From contig OZ316896.1 in assembly GCA_973895155.1 (NCBI GenBank), positions 13,268,001-13,332,000 on the forward strand: a stretch of 64,000 nt of DNA, in the 5' to 3' direction. This DNA comes from Marsupella aquatica. Taxonomy: Eukaryota > Marchantiophyta. A model generated the notes under the pieces. It ran no database searches. It was not told where the DNA came from and saw only the letters and a program-made list of their open reading frames with translations. The translations under genes were made by a program, and so were the position numbers. Positions 11,634 to 22,371 of this stretch are shown piece after piece (positions within the stretch are counted from its first letter, which is position 1; the number at the start of each line of letters is the position of its first letter).

Positions 11634-13038
11634 TCGTAGTATGGATTAATAGTAGTCGTAGTCAGCCGTCCACGTTGAAATGTGGAGCAAGAGTTGATTT
11701 GTCATCAACCACAACATTTTTCATTATCCTCTTTGTGCAGCGGGGTTTGTAGGGAAGGCAGGGACAGCAGCTTGGAACTGGACAGACATCATAGAACGAA
11801 CCAACTATTTTGGGCGCTCTGGCCGTCCCCATCTATCACTAAGTTTTGCATGGCCTGGACTCCTACATAACCTGAGGATTTTACTGTATCATTCTATCAT
11901 ATCTAATGTCAATCAAGCGGCACGTAAGTCTTAAGTTCATGGAGAGCGGAGGATTGTGTCCTGCCCTACTTCTCCAGTTTCTGTGTAGGGAATTGCAAGT
12001 GCCAAAGCTTTTAGTTCCCCTCCCTTTTGTTGAGGTTTTCGCAGACAATACAGGTAGTAGGCAAGGTAGGGCATTGAAATTTTAGGCTCACGAAGGCAGA
12101 AGAAAAACTTGTCTTCCTTTGGATTCTTCCATGTAACGACCATGTAACGAGTTTTCCAACTCACGTCTTCGGTTTCATGATTGTCTCTGGCATGCCAGGC
12201 ACAGTTTGTAAGGTTGTTATTGAAAAAAGAAATAAGGTCATGGTCGTGATTATCTGGCTTCCCTCCATTGTCATTGTGTCTTCATTTTTAGCTCGAGATG
12301 GAAAAATTGGCTTTGGGTGCCACTCCATGTTTCCTTCCATGTCTGTCTCCTTCATGCGCTCACTTCAAACGCATCCAGGTCTGTTCCGGTCCGTGGTCGT
12401 TCCGCCTCCATGATCATCAGCCTCGCAGTTTCTCGCTCGAGTCTGAAAGCCAGTCATCAAGATTTTCTCAGTATCTGCAAGTCTGCTCAGACACAGGTTC
12501 TCCAGAGTTATTTTAATCTCCATATAATGCGCTTGCTTTTAGGCCGGTACGCAGCTGGACCTCATTAGGATTGTACTTCTCTCCCCTGCTGCAGCAACAA
12601 CGGGGGTCATGAGTAGCCTTGGTTTCCACCCATCTCAGACGTCACTTGAGTAGCCGCACAACATGTGTCGTACGTCAACCTCCATCGACAGCTCTCTGTT
12701 GATCACCCCAAGGTCATCCACGGTCAGGTAACCGACCCCTCTCCGCCAGAAAAAGATGTACTGTACAAGCTGCCACTGGGCTGCTCTTGCCTACTGGCCT
12801 ATGTTCTCTCTTAAAGCAGCTGGTAAAGGAAGTAGCTCATCAAATTCTGTGCCCCACTCCAAATTTAGAGGTTAGAAGAGCTGATTGGGAAATTTTCATG
12901 TTTGTCGGAGACAATAGCCAAGGAAGTGAAAACCATGCTCGTTTCTTTCTCCAATTTCCTGGAACTTCGATCCACCTTGACACAACCTAAAGGGCACCGA
13001 CGTGGCCTTCCTGCGTCCATAGCAGTCTGGCTGGGGTA
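11634..13038. other. Aux/IAA 3' flank and gene-free DNA
   Basis: This should hold the Aux/IAA 3' UTR and polyadenylation region. No single AATAAA-like signal stands out and no further gene is recognisable. Confidence 0.45.
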
Positions 13039-13140
13039 GAATGATGATCTGCAGGGGGCAAACCGGCGAGGGAGAGCCGACTAGCCGAGGCAAGGTGCGG
13101 AATGATGATCTGCAGGCGAGGAGAGCCGAGGCAAGGCGCG
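13039..13140 (+). repeat. Imperfect tandem duplication (~61 and ~41 bp units)
   Basis: GAATGATGATCTGCAGG begins at 13039 and 13100, each followed by CGAGG..GAGCCGA and GGCAAGG(T/C)GCG. The second unit has an internal deletion. Confidence 0.75.
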
Positions 13141-13186
13141 TTTGTTTCCTCAAAACAGCGTCCTGCACTGTACATGATTGTCCATC

Positions 13187-13276
13187 ACCAACACCACCAC
13201 TTCACTGCACTCCAGTCCCCACTTTGATCTTACCAACACCACCACTTCACTGCACTCCAGTCCCTACTTTGATCTA
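13187..13276 (+). repeat. 45-bp tandem duplication
   Basis: Two adjacent units, 13187-13231 and 13232-13276, begin ACCAACACCACCACTTCACT and differ at only two positions (CCCCAC/CCCTAC and the final base). Confidence 0.9.
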
Positions 13277-13606
13277 AGTCGAGAGGACGAGACGCTTCAT
13301 GGATGAATTTGTGGGTAACGATCGCAGCGATCGAACCGTTCTCAACCTACGGCTGCAAAACAGAGCAGAAGCCGCTCGAGAGGAAAAGTCGCTCGTTCTC
13401 TGCTGGCTACTGTTGCCAAGAGCCAGTCAGTGATCCAACAGACAGCCAGACCTTATTAGAGGGCGTCGATTTCTCTTCCGACCAGCAGGCATCACTTGCT
13501 CCTCCTCCTGCTGGTCTGCACGACAGTGATTTCAGTAGATTATATCCTCCGTGGTGCTGGTGGGATATGACGAGATTGCCAGACAGCAGCAATGCCGTTC
13601 GTTCTC

Positions 13607-14353
13607 TTGCTCTGGAAGCGAAATAGAAAATTGTGCACAGTCCACCGTGCCCGAGAGCTGTGGCCCCCATAGCTTTTCGTTCTGGTAAGAGTGCGTTTGA
13701 CTGCTGTCACTCCATCACCCATGGCGCTCTTGCTCTGGAAGCAGAAAGAAAATTGTGCATAGTCTACAGTGGAGGAGAGATGTGGCCCCCATAGCTTTTT
13801 GTTCTGTTAAGAATGCGTTTGACTGCTGTGACTCCCATCACACCCATTGCTCTTGCTCTGGAAGCAGAAAAAGCAAATTTGTGCATAGTCTACAGTAGAG
13901 AGAGATGTGGTCCCCAAGGTTTTGTTGTGGAAAAGAATGCGTTTGACTGTTGCTGTTGTGACTCCGTCACCCATGGCCCTCTTGCTCTGGAAGCAATAAC
14001 GAAAACTGTGCATAGTCTACTGTAGAGGAGAGATGTAGCCCCCCATAGCTTTTCGTTGTGGTAAGAATGCGTTTGACTGGTGTGACTCGATCATCCATGG
14101 CTCTCTTTTCTCTTGAAGAACAAAGAAAATTGTGCACAGTCTACTGTAGAGAAGAGATGTTTCCCCTCCATAGCTTTTCGTCATGGTAAGAATGTGTTTG
14201 GCTAGTGTGACTCGATCACCCATGGCTCTCTTGCTCTGGAAGAAAAAAACATTAAAAAATTGTGCATAGTCTACTGTAGGGAAGAGATGTAGCCCACATG
14301 GCCTTTTGTTCTGGAATGACCCTGTTGGACTCGTGTGACCCCATCACCCATGG
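13607..14353 (+). repeat. Six-unit ~124-bp tandem array (minisatellite)
   Basis: Units start TTGCTCTGGAAG at 13607, 13730, 13853, 13982, (diverged) 14106 and 14231, with lengths 123, 123, 129, 124, 125 and about 123 bp. Conserved boxes in order are TTGTGCATAGTCTAC(A/T)GT, GAGAGATGT, CATAGCTTTTCGTT, AAGAATGCGTTTGACT and TGACTC.ATCACCCATGG. Unit lengths are not multiples of three, so the open frames across the array are not a protein repeat. Confidence 0.9.
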
Positions 14354-15600
14354 CAATAACAGCGGTGCATGGTAACTTCACATCAAAAGCACCAGCCGGC
14401 TAACTAAAAGGAACAACACTAAGATATATAAAAGAACAGTTGGGTTTATTATTAGGTTTATCATGGTATGGAAAATCAATTCAATGTGTAAGCACTTGTC
14501 ATCTACACAGTATACCATGTGCTGCTGATTTTTAATGTGCAATTATCCTATGCTGCTGCTTTTTTATGTGCAATTAAAGGGACTCCAGTGTATAGTAATA
14601 CTGTAATACTCCTCCGCACTAATCCCCAGGAGGAGTCTATTATAGGAGCGGTCAGTAATGACAATGATCCAAAAAGACAAAAGGGACTGTCCCGGGTGCA
14701 GTAGATGGTCCCAAGAAATGTTGTGCAGATTTTTCTTCTTGCGTTTGTAGCACTGTGTCAAAGACACTATGAGAGAGGCTTGACCCCTTATGGATAGGCC
14801 TTGTTCAACAGCAGAACTCCACCAGTAGACACAATGGGTAGCCCTAGAGGTGCCGACTGCCTCATTTGCTGTGTGAACCAGTGTATTTTTTAGGTGCAAA
14901 GTTTAGGCAAATTCCACCTCTCAAAAAGTGTTTGCCACTTTTGGCTCACATTGGTTACATTTCTTGTATGCCATTCGCCACTATCCCACATAATCATCGA
15001 CCCCATTCACCAGAATCTAAGGGTCATCCGTAAATCTAGGGATATCTGACGGTCAGGATATAATCTAGGAAAAACTGACAAAGAATATTCCTAGCATCTC
15101 CTCCCTTAGAGCTGCTGCCATTCACCACACTGGCTAAAAATTAGAAACCTTGAAAAATATGCTGATTTGAACCATTGAGGCAGTATGGTGGCATATCCAC
15201 GCAAGACAGTGCAGGTTCAATTTGGGCACTCATTAGTGGTTCTTCCTTCAAGTCCATGTATTTGAAGCTACTGGTTGGAATGCAGGTACCAGCCTGGTTT
15301 AAGTTGAGCTTTTGCATGGCATGGTGTCAAAGATACTCTACGTTTTGTGCGATGGGAGAGGCTTGACCCCTTCTACACGGGCCTTTCCAGCAGGAGAACT
15401 TAACCAGTAGGCGTGACGGGTAGCCTTAGAGGTTCCTGTCACCTTATTTGCTGTGCACCAACAAGGCAAGTAGGGCAGCATGTCCATAGCAAGTGCACTT
15501 TGAATTTGGGCACCGGTAAGTGGCCTTTCCTTCAAGTCTGAGTATTTGAAGTTACTGGTGGGAACCCAGGTACCAGCCTGGATTAATTCCAACTCTTTGC
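14354..15600. repeat. Dispersed duplicated blocks in gene-free DNA
   Basis: Block A (GTGTCAAAGA.ACT ... GAGAGGCTTGACCCCTT ... TTTGCTGTG) occurs at about 14755-14884 and 15327-15457. Block B (TTCAA.TTTGGGCAC ... CCTTCAAGTC ... GGTACCAGCCTGG) occurs at about 15207-15297 and 15495-15583, so the order is A, B, A, B. A ~34-bp duplication (GCTGCTG..TTTTTAATGTGCAATTA) sits at about 14520-14578. No coding capacity was recognised; these look like old transposon-derived duplications. Confidence 0.6.
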
Positions 15601-18600
15601 ATTAGTTTACAAAAAAAAATTCAAGTTTCTCCTCCTATGGTCCCTTTTTTGCATAAAGTGAGCCCCAAAGCTTGCTTGCCCAGCACATATATTCTAGTCC
15701 AGAAGCTCAAACCCCCCTCCAACTCAAAAACATTTAATCCCCTTCTCCAACCTCCCCAGTCCTCCCCATATGTCTTTTAGCCCTCCCAAAGCATCCTCAA
15801 GCCCTGCAAACTTGATGCACTCGAGGAAAAGGTATTTCACAAAACAGAGTTCAGTCACAGGACATTTGGGGGGAGTTCAGGGAAGCCCAGACATTTGCGG
15901 TTGGGAGACATTTGGGTGACAAGGCTTGGGGACCTACATACTGTTTGGGCTGCCCAAAAGCAACTAATGCTCATTCACATTTTCATTTCAAGCCACACTT
16001 CGGCTGCATAGATGCAAAGAAGCAAAGTTTGAGACACATATAAACTCTGTTTTGGTCAGTAAGATCTACGTTTGGGGTTCCATTAGACTAGCTTGAACAC
16101 CCGTGCATAACACAGGAAGAGCTTTCTCCTGTACGCAGACTCCCCATGTCCATCACTACTCACAAGCATAGTCTAAATATCAAATTTGTTGTTATTGGGA
16201 GAATTCCGGCCTATAGCTTCACTGTCAAGGAGCAGGTCATGACCTGTAAGCTTTCGCATATTATGCATACTGATATGCTACAATGAACTGTTATTGTAAC
16301 ACTATAACTTCTGGGGATATGGAGTGAACTCCTATGACTCTTAATCAAGTATTAGAATCTATTTGTGTAAGCTAGTCTCTAATCTCTACTTGGTAGAAAT
16401 CCCAAGGCAGTGGATCAAAATACAAACAAACAAATAGGTCAACTACTTCAGATATGAATTCCCAGAACTGGCAGGTCAATCACAATAATTCAGGTCATGC
16501 AAAGCATGCAAACAACACTTTATTGTGTAAAACAAATACTTTAATGTGTAGGGTATGGAGAAGACAGTGTCGAAATTCAAGCAGTTATTTCTGTTACATT
16601 ATGATATCTAACTCCTTCCAAGATATGCTCTTTAGGGGAAAGTGGAAGGCCAATAAGCTTTGCATTCTTTTCCCATTAGGATAAATTAATCAAGATGTGA
16701 GCAACCATCTCCTTTCCAACACCAACCTCAGACACAAACCTAATTATTCAAGGCAAAAGATCCTACAGGGATTACCATAAGCATATGTAATCTAATATGA
16801 TCATTAACTAGTCAATGTTTGTGCACAAAATGTTATTGCTGATGAAGTATTGTCATCTTAGAAGGTAAGTCATCGCAAACAGTGTCTTGCTATGATGAGT
16901 AGAATGACCATGCACAAATATTATTGTTGCACAAAATCTGTTTTGTTAAGTGATATGGAACATGATCAATGTCAATGATTGCAAGCATAAGTAAGGGATG
17001 GAAGACACAGATGGGTACAGAGAGCCAGGCAGAGAGTTGAGGCACAAGTCATGGAAAGAATTTGGGTGAGAGCCAACCAATTCTAATCAAGACACATGTG
17101 TAGGACAGGCAAGGGTGGTTGGCAGAAAAATCATTTTTGAGCAATAACTGATCCCGCTGCAACTGAATTCATAATTAATCATGCCATAGGCAAGAGCAGG
17201 ATTGCAGAGTATAGAAGTTCAGATATTGAGATGACATAATAGTTTCAAATGTTGGAGTTCATGCATCCGTGCATTTGTGGCCAGCACCTGTTCTCATTTT
17301 AAGTCATGATTTGTTTGGTTGTGTCCTGCCCAACGCCATGTGAATCGTATAGGTGGCCTGCTCTAGATTATACCCTGCAATTTGTGGATTTTCAGGGGAA
17401 CAAGAGGCAGCCATGGCTTGAACCACAAAAACCTTCTCATGGGAGTTAGCACCACTCCTGTTTGAGACAAGAGCTGGACAGGCTTGGTGTCATCTCCATT
17501 GTAGGGTGGAGATTTGACATGGTGGATGTGGTACTTTTGCCCTATTAGGGCTGTTTTCCTTTGGGCCCCATTGATAGGCTTTGTGTGATTGAACTCATGT
17601 CATGGCTGTGTTTAGGTAGCTGACCTTAATCCACTCCTGGGCAAAGGTTGTTGTTTGGTGATCTTGGGGACCCTAGGCGGTTTTTGGGCATTATGGTGCA
17701 CAGATGAACAGGTTGAATATATTTTCCATACCCATCATAAATTGCTTACACTTTTACATCTTTGAGTGTTGTTCCCTTTACATATCCAGGTGCTGCTTTT
17801 TGATGTGTAGTTACCACGACCCATGTGGCTTTGCTTTTGTAAACTAAACTAAAATAAAATAACAGCCTTCTCATGGGATAAGGACTAAGTTGGACTAATT
17901 TTTTGTACCAAGTGAGGAATGTTGTGGAGACTCATCAGTCTCATTAATGGCGCACTCAATTAAAGGTTAAAAGAAAGAATTTTAGGGGACTACACCTAAA
18001 CAGTAACTCATCTCTCCGCCTAGATTTAATTCGAATGAATCGTGGCTCTAGTAACAACTTGACGTTGGTATCTTCCTTCAATCTAAGTTTGGAACCTATG
18101 GAACAAAAACAATCATCAGGTCTATAGGTCAGGCAAATCTCCAATCTCTTGGTTTGGGAATCTCATCACTTTGGTCTTGCTCTCATTCTCCACGATAAAT
18201 CCAGATTATCATTCCAATAGACACTCATGAGGTCTATGAAACCCTCAAGATATGCCATCATTTATTAGAGGCTACTCTTTCCAAAAGCAACCACCCTATC
18301 CAAGTTCCAGCTCTACTCTGAAAAGCAAATCTATGACTAACTCATCACTGAAGAGTAAAGAGCAAGTCCACTCAGTCGATTCTCCCTCGGACTTAGGAAC
18401 GTGGCTAGAGTAAGCCGTCCGATTATTATAGAATAAACATGGGGCTGAAAAATGTTAGCACAGAACCACAATTCCCGCTAACCTCTAAACCATAAGGGTT
18501 GGAAAGTTTTTCACCAATGGACATATAACCTACAGGGCATCTCTGGTGTTTGTACTAGGTGCATCCTGGTGAGTCTGACCATCTCGTGCAATAGAGAATG

Positions 18601-19262
18601 AATGGCAGAAAAAAATCTCATCAAATACATGATAAGCTGTCACAGTAACAAATCAAATGAAAATCATAAACTTTAAAGGGATTAGATAATCTGTTAAATT
18701 CAAACCAATACAAAGTGAAATGATACCCGAGGCCAGATTTAAAAGAAAATTCAGAACTCATATTTCTAATAAGACAAAATAAGGTAGAAGGTGTTCACCA
18801 TATAGCAATGTAGGAAATTCTATATGCCAAGCTAAAGTTAGGCACATGAGTTGCTAGGCCAACCTCTCCACTAGGCTAGTTTTATGTGAAGGAATCCGGG
18901 CAATTTTTAAGGTCGTTCCTTTTCGCCAAGGTGGTGAATGTCACCTTGTCTGAAAGGAGAAGATGGCTCAGCATAACCCTTATCTTATCTAATTTTCCCA
19001 AATTTGTGTTACATCTCCCTGAATTTAAGGACAACCTTCAGATTCTGGCCTCCCCCTACCCCCAACTACCACAACAAAATGGAGTGGCCGGGGTGACCTG
19101 GCTCAAGAGCTCAAATGAGTTGATGAAGGTCATTTGGGTATCCTTGAGGAGGACCTTTCACTTGAGCCTCCCTTAATTTATACCCCTGGTGCAGTGCCAT
19201 TTTATTTATCTCAACATGATTAGCTTCTCACCTACCGTCTTCCCCCGAACACAGTGCCCGGG
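15601..19262. other. Gene-free stretch
   Basis: About 3.7 kb with only short, low-quality open frames and no protein motif, RNA gene or strong repeat that I could identify. It is probably decayed transposon DNA. Confidence 0.45.
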
Positions 19263-19329
19263 CGTTGTGTTTGAAAGTTGAATTTTTTTAGTCTCGGTAA
19301 GAAAAAATTGCTTTAACTCAAACACAACG
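19263..19329. repeat. Inverted repeat (hairpin) with TTGTGTTTGAA motif cluster
   Basis: CGTTGTGTTTGA at 19263-19274 is the exact reverse complement of TCAAACACAACG at 19318-19329. Further direct copies of (G/A)TTGTGTTTGA occur near 19351, 19386 and 19409. It may be the end of an unrecognised small element. Confidence 0.6.
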
Positions 19330-19870
19330 TCATTTTAACACACACCCAGGAATTGTGTTTGAATATGGCTGTGTTCAAATATGGCGTTGTGTTTGAATGT
19401 TCAGGATTGTGTTTGAGTATTTTCCCAATCTTGACAGCATTGAGCACAGAAAGTGCAAGTTCAGAATTGCAATCAAAACATAAGCAAAGTAAACAAAAAG
19501 CCGTTGATAGCCTTCACATCTTGACAACAATGCTAAGAGCAATTTCTGGAGCAATATTGCCCACACATACTCAATTGAAATGGCACCTGACACCTCTGCA
19601 AATAGTTACATCCATGTGCAAATATGGTACTGTATCTTATTTGTTTGTACAAATTCCCCACCTACCACCAGCATACGGTCAAGAATGTAAAAACAAAAAC
19701 ATTCAAGAAATACTTGTGGTAGATAACGTCACTCCATCCTCGCCGTCCAATAACTCAATCGACACTTCAAGTACACTCAGTGCTACATGTCATCACAGTT
19801 ACGCCTTGTCTACGGCGTCCCATCTGCATCTGGGCCGTTGCTGCGCTGTAATCGACTGTGCAGGATTTAG

Positions 19871-20050
19871 AGGTATTTTCTTGATCGACCCCCAAAATGA
19901 AACTTGTTACTCGATCGACCCCCTGAGGTCTATCAACGGTGCAGATCTGAGATTGAAAGGTCCATCAACGGTCCAGATTGGGGAAAAGAGTATTGAGGGG
20001 GTTGATTAAGCAAACTTTTTCCAGAAGGGGGTCTACTAAGCATATCTCTC
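19871..20050. mobile_element. Fold-back MITE-like element with CGACCCCC subterminal repeats
   Basis: Left arm: TTGATCGACCCCC at 19881 and CGATCGACCCCC at 19912. Right arm, read on the minus strand: TTAGTAGACCCCC and TTAATCAACCCCC between about 20044 and 19994. In both arms exactly 25 nt separate the two C5 runs, and the spacers resemble each other (GAAA.TT..TT). Two inverted arms within ~180 bp fit a non-autonomous DNA transposon. The same terminus recurs at 61797. Outer ends and target duplication were not resolved. Confidence 0.6.
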
Positions 20051-20741
20051 ACATGATTTATGGAGTTAGTCTGATTCCCGTACTGCTGACGTTTCACATT
20101 TCACAGTACCGTGATACCTCATTGGATGACAAAGTGACCATATTGTACGGTGTCCGCCCAGGATATGATCAGTGAGTTCCCCGATCTTTACCTCATCATA
20201 TGGCCTCTTTTCTCTGAGTTTTCTACCTGGATAGCCGCTTTTGGAGGAACCCCACACTGTTCTGGATAACACATGTGATTCCAGGTGTTTGATCCCCTGT
20301 GAGGGGCACCCACCTATTCAAATCAGAACCTTTTTTTTGGGGGGGGGGGAGCATGGTAATTTTTATGGGCTTAACATTTTTCTAGGGTGGCTAATAGCAC
20401 TTGTGTCAAGGAGAAGATGCCAGGAATATTCCCTGTGTGATTGTCCTTGATGCCATATTTTTCTCTTGAGGGGAAACTAATGTAACACCAAAATGTCTTA
20501 TGCAGAGGAGGCAGAAAATGGAAAGTAATGGCAGGCCAGAATATAATGAGAAATAAATCTGGCACGCCCCAAAAGTGAGAATAATTTTATTGAACTTTCT
20601 TGTATGTAGCAATGTGAATACTTTACTCAAGATGAGCTTAACCCCAAGCAACAAACAGTTTTTACGAGCAATGACAACAGGATAAGATACTGAGATCAGA
20701 GCTAAGAGCTTTGCTGGGATCTCCATACAATAAGACCCTAG

Positions 20742-21228
20742 TTAAAGTGCATGGTTATATAAAACACTGCAAAGAACTAAAGGCACCATACAAGGAGGCA
20801 AAATCCCATAGGCAAGAAACCCAATAAGAGGAGGAAAACATAGGACAAAATATGGGAAGACCAAAGACCACCAAAGACCAAAGAAGCCCAAGAGCCAAAA
20901 AGCCAAAAAGCACAAGAGATCCAAAACAACAGCTAGAAAATGAAAACTAGAGTTCTACTGAGCAACAAACTGAAGCTCTTGGTAGGACTCAGGCTTGGCT
21001 GTTTCTCAGCCTCCAGAGTAAATAGCATAGGAGGGTCACAAAGACTAGAAGCCCTGAAACCAACTATCTCAGCCCGATAAAGAATAGTGAATGCCTGAGC
21101 CCCATGCAGAGCAACTGTCACCAACTACCTAAAGAAGCATTGAGGACCAAAACTGGGGGATAAGGCCTCCGCTCCACACAAAAAAGATGCACAAGCCCAA
21201 AGGAAACTGTCGAAGATAGCGTGAAGAT
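20742..21228 (-). mobile_element. 5'-truncated 3' end of non-LTR retroelement (family 2), minus strand
   Basis: Read on the minus strand, 21228-20930 is homologous to 29355-29650: TTCAC.CTATCTT.GACAGTT, then GGGGCTCAG.CATTCAC.ATTCTT, then GACCCTCCTATG. Both copies encode the same decayed peptide (A.TFTIL.RA...FRAS). Match and order show a truncated second copy of the family seen at 28885-29835. Confidence 0.6.
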
Positions 21229-22371
21229 CTACCTTTGATATATTCTTTTATCTAGTATAACATGAATATAGAGTATTAACTTTTGAGTTTCTTTCTTGCC
21301 AAAAAGAATATAGAGCAAACCAGGTGACCAAAGAGGCTAAGTTCATGGAGCCACTCTGACCGCCTATGGTGGGGGCAGTTTAGGTCTTTGAGCTCCTGGC
21401 TATGGAGTTCAGACTGTAGCACAGTTTTCACGCCACTTTGCCTACCCTCCTGCACTCAGTTTTTCTCGGAATCCAGTTTTCTCAGTTGCATTAGCTTGCT
21501 CTTGTCGAGGCGCATCAAATCGATATAAAACACGTCCAAAACGGTGCCGTATTGACATACTTATGGTCACATTCATTTTTGCCATTTTTCAGTCGTTTTT
21601 CTACGATTTTCGTCTTCCTTTCGACGGTCATATCTTGGTCAATCTTTCACGGATTTCAGATTTCTCAAGTGCTTTGTATAGCTCTTCTACGGGAGAATCA
21701 GATTGATCCCAAGAGCGGTCCAATTGGTCTCCTATTGCCCTGATTGGACTTTGATTAGCTCTCATGTTTTGTCTTCAATTTCCACCGTTCTCACTTTCAA
21801 TTAGCTTTGGGGTCCTGTAGCAGTTCCTCGTTCACGGAATCTGGCATTCTCATGTGATTTGGCCAGCTCTTGTCCGGGAGTGCAACATCTATCCCTACTG
21901 CGGTCCTTTTGGTGACATATCAACCACTTTCGGCTCCGATTACGATTCTGATTTACTCCTCCATTTTTGGTGACGGTTTCCCTTGATCAGCTTTGGAGCA
22001 TTCCTGTATTGCCACGTTTCTCCTCCAATTGGTGGTTGCCTTTCTTCTTCAGTTCTGACAAGGTGGCTTTTGCCAAGTTTAGTGGACCAGTTTGCATTCC
22101 ACCATCTTCGGGAGCTGTAGCAACACGCTCAAATCAGCGGAGAGATATTCACTCGCACCGACTCCTCAACGAACACATCGACGAGTGCTCCAGCTTTGTT
22201 CCCGGTTGTGCCTGCACGTGCTCAACAGTTTTCTAGGCTAGCGGTGGCGCCGTTTCTCGGATTTTGACGTAGTGGGCTCTCTCCATAGTCTTCCCTTTCT
22301 TTTCACATGTCTTGGTTGGGCCTTTTGTCGCTTCTTGATGCGCTTTTGCTTTTATCGGGTTGCGACCTGTC

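Noticed and set aside
13813-14025. Open frame across the 124-bp array as a repeat protein
   Set aside because: Unit lengths (123-129 bp) are not constant multiples of three, so the frame is not maintained.
19353-20009. 218-codon open frame as a gene
   Set aside because: No recognisable domain, low-complexity composition, and its 3' half runs through the inverted-repeat element.
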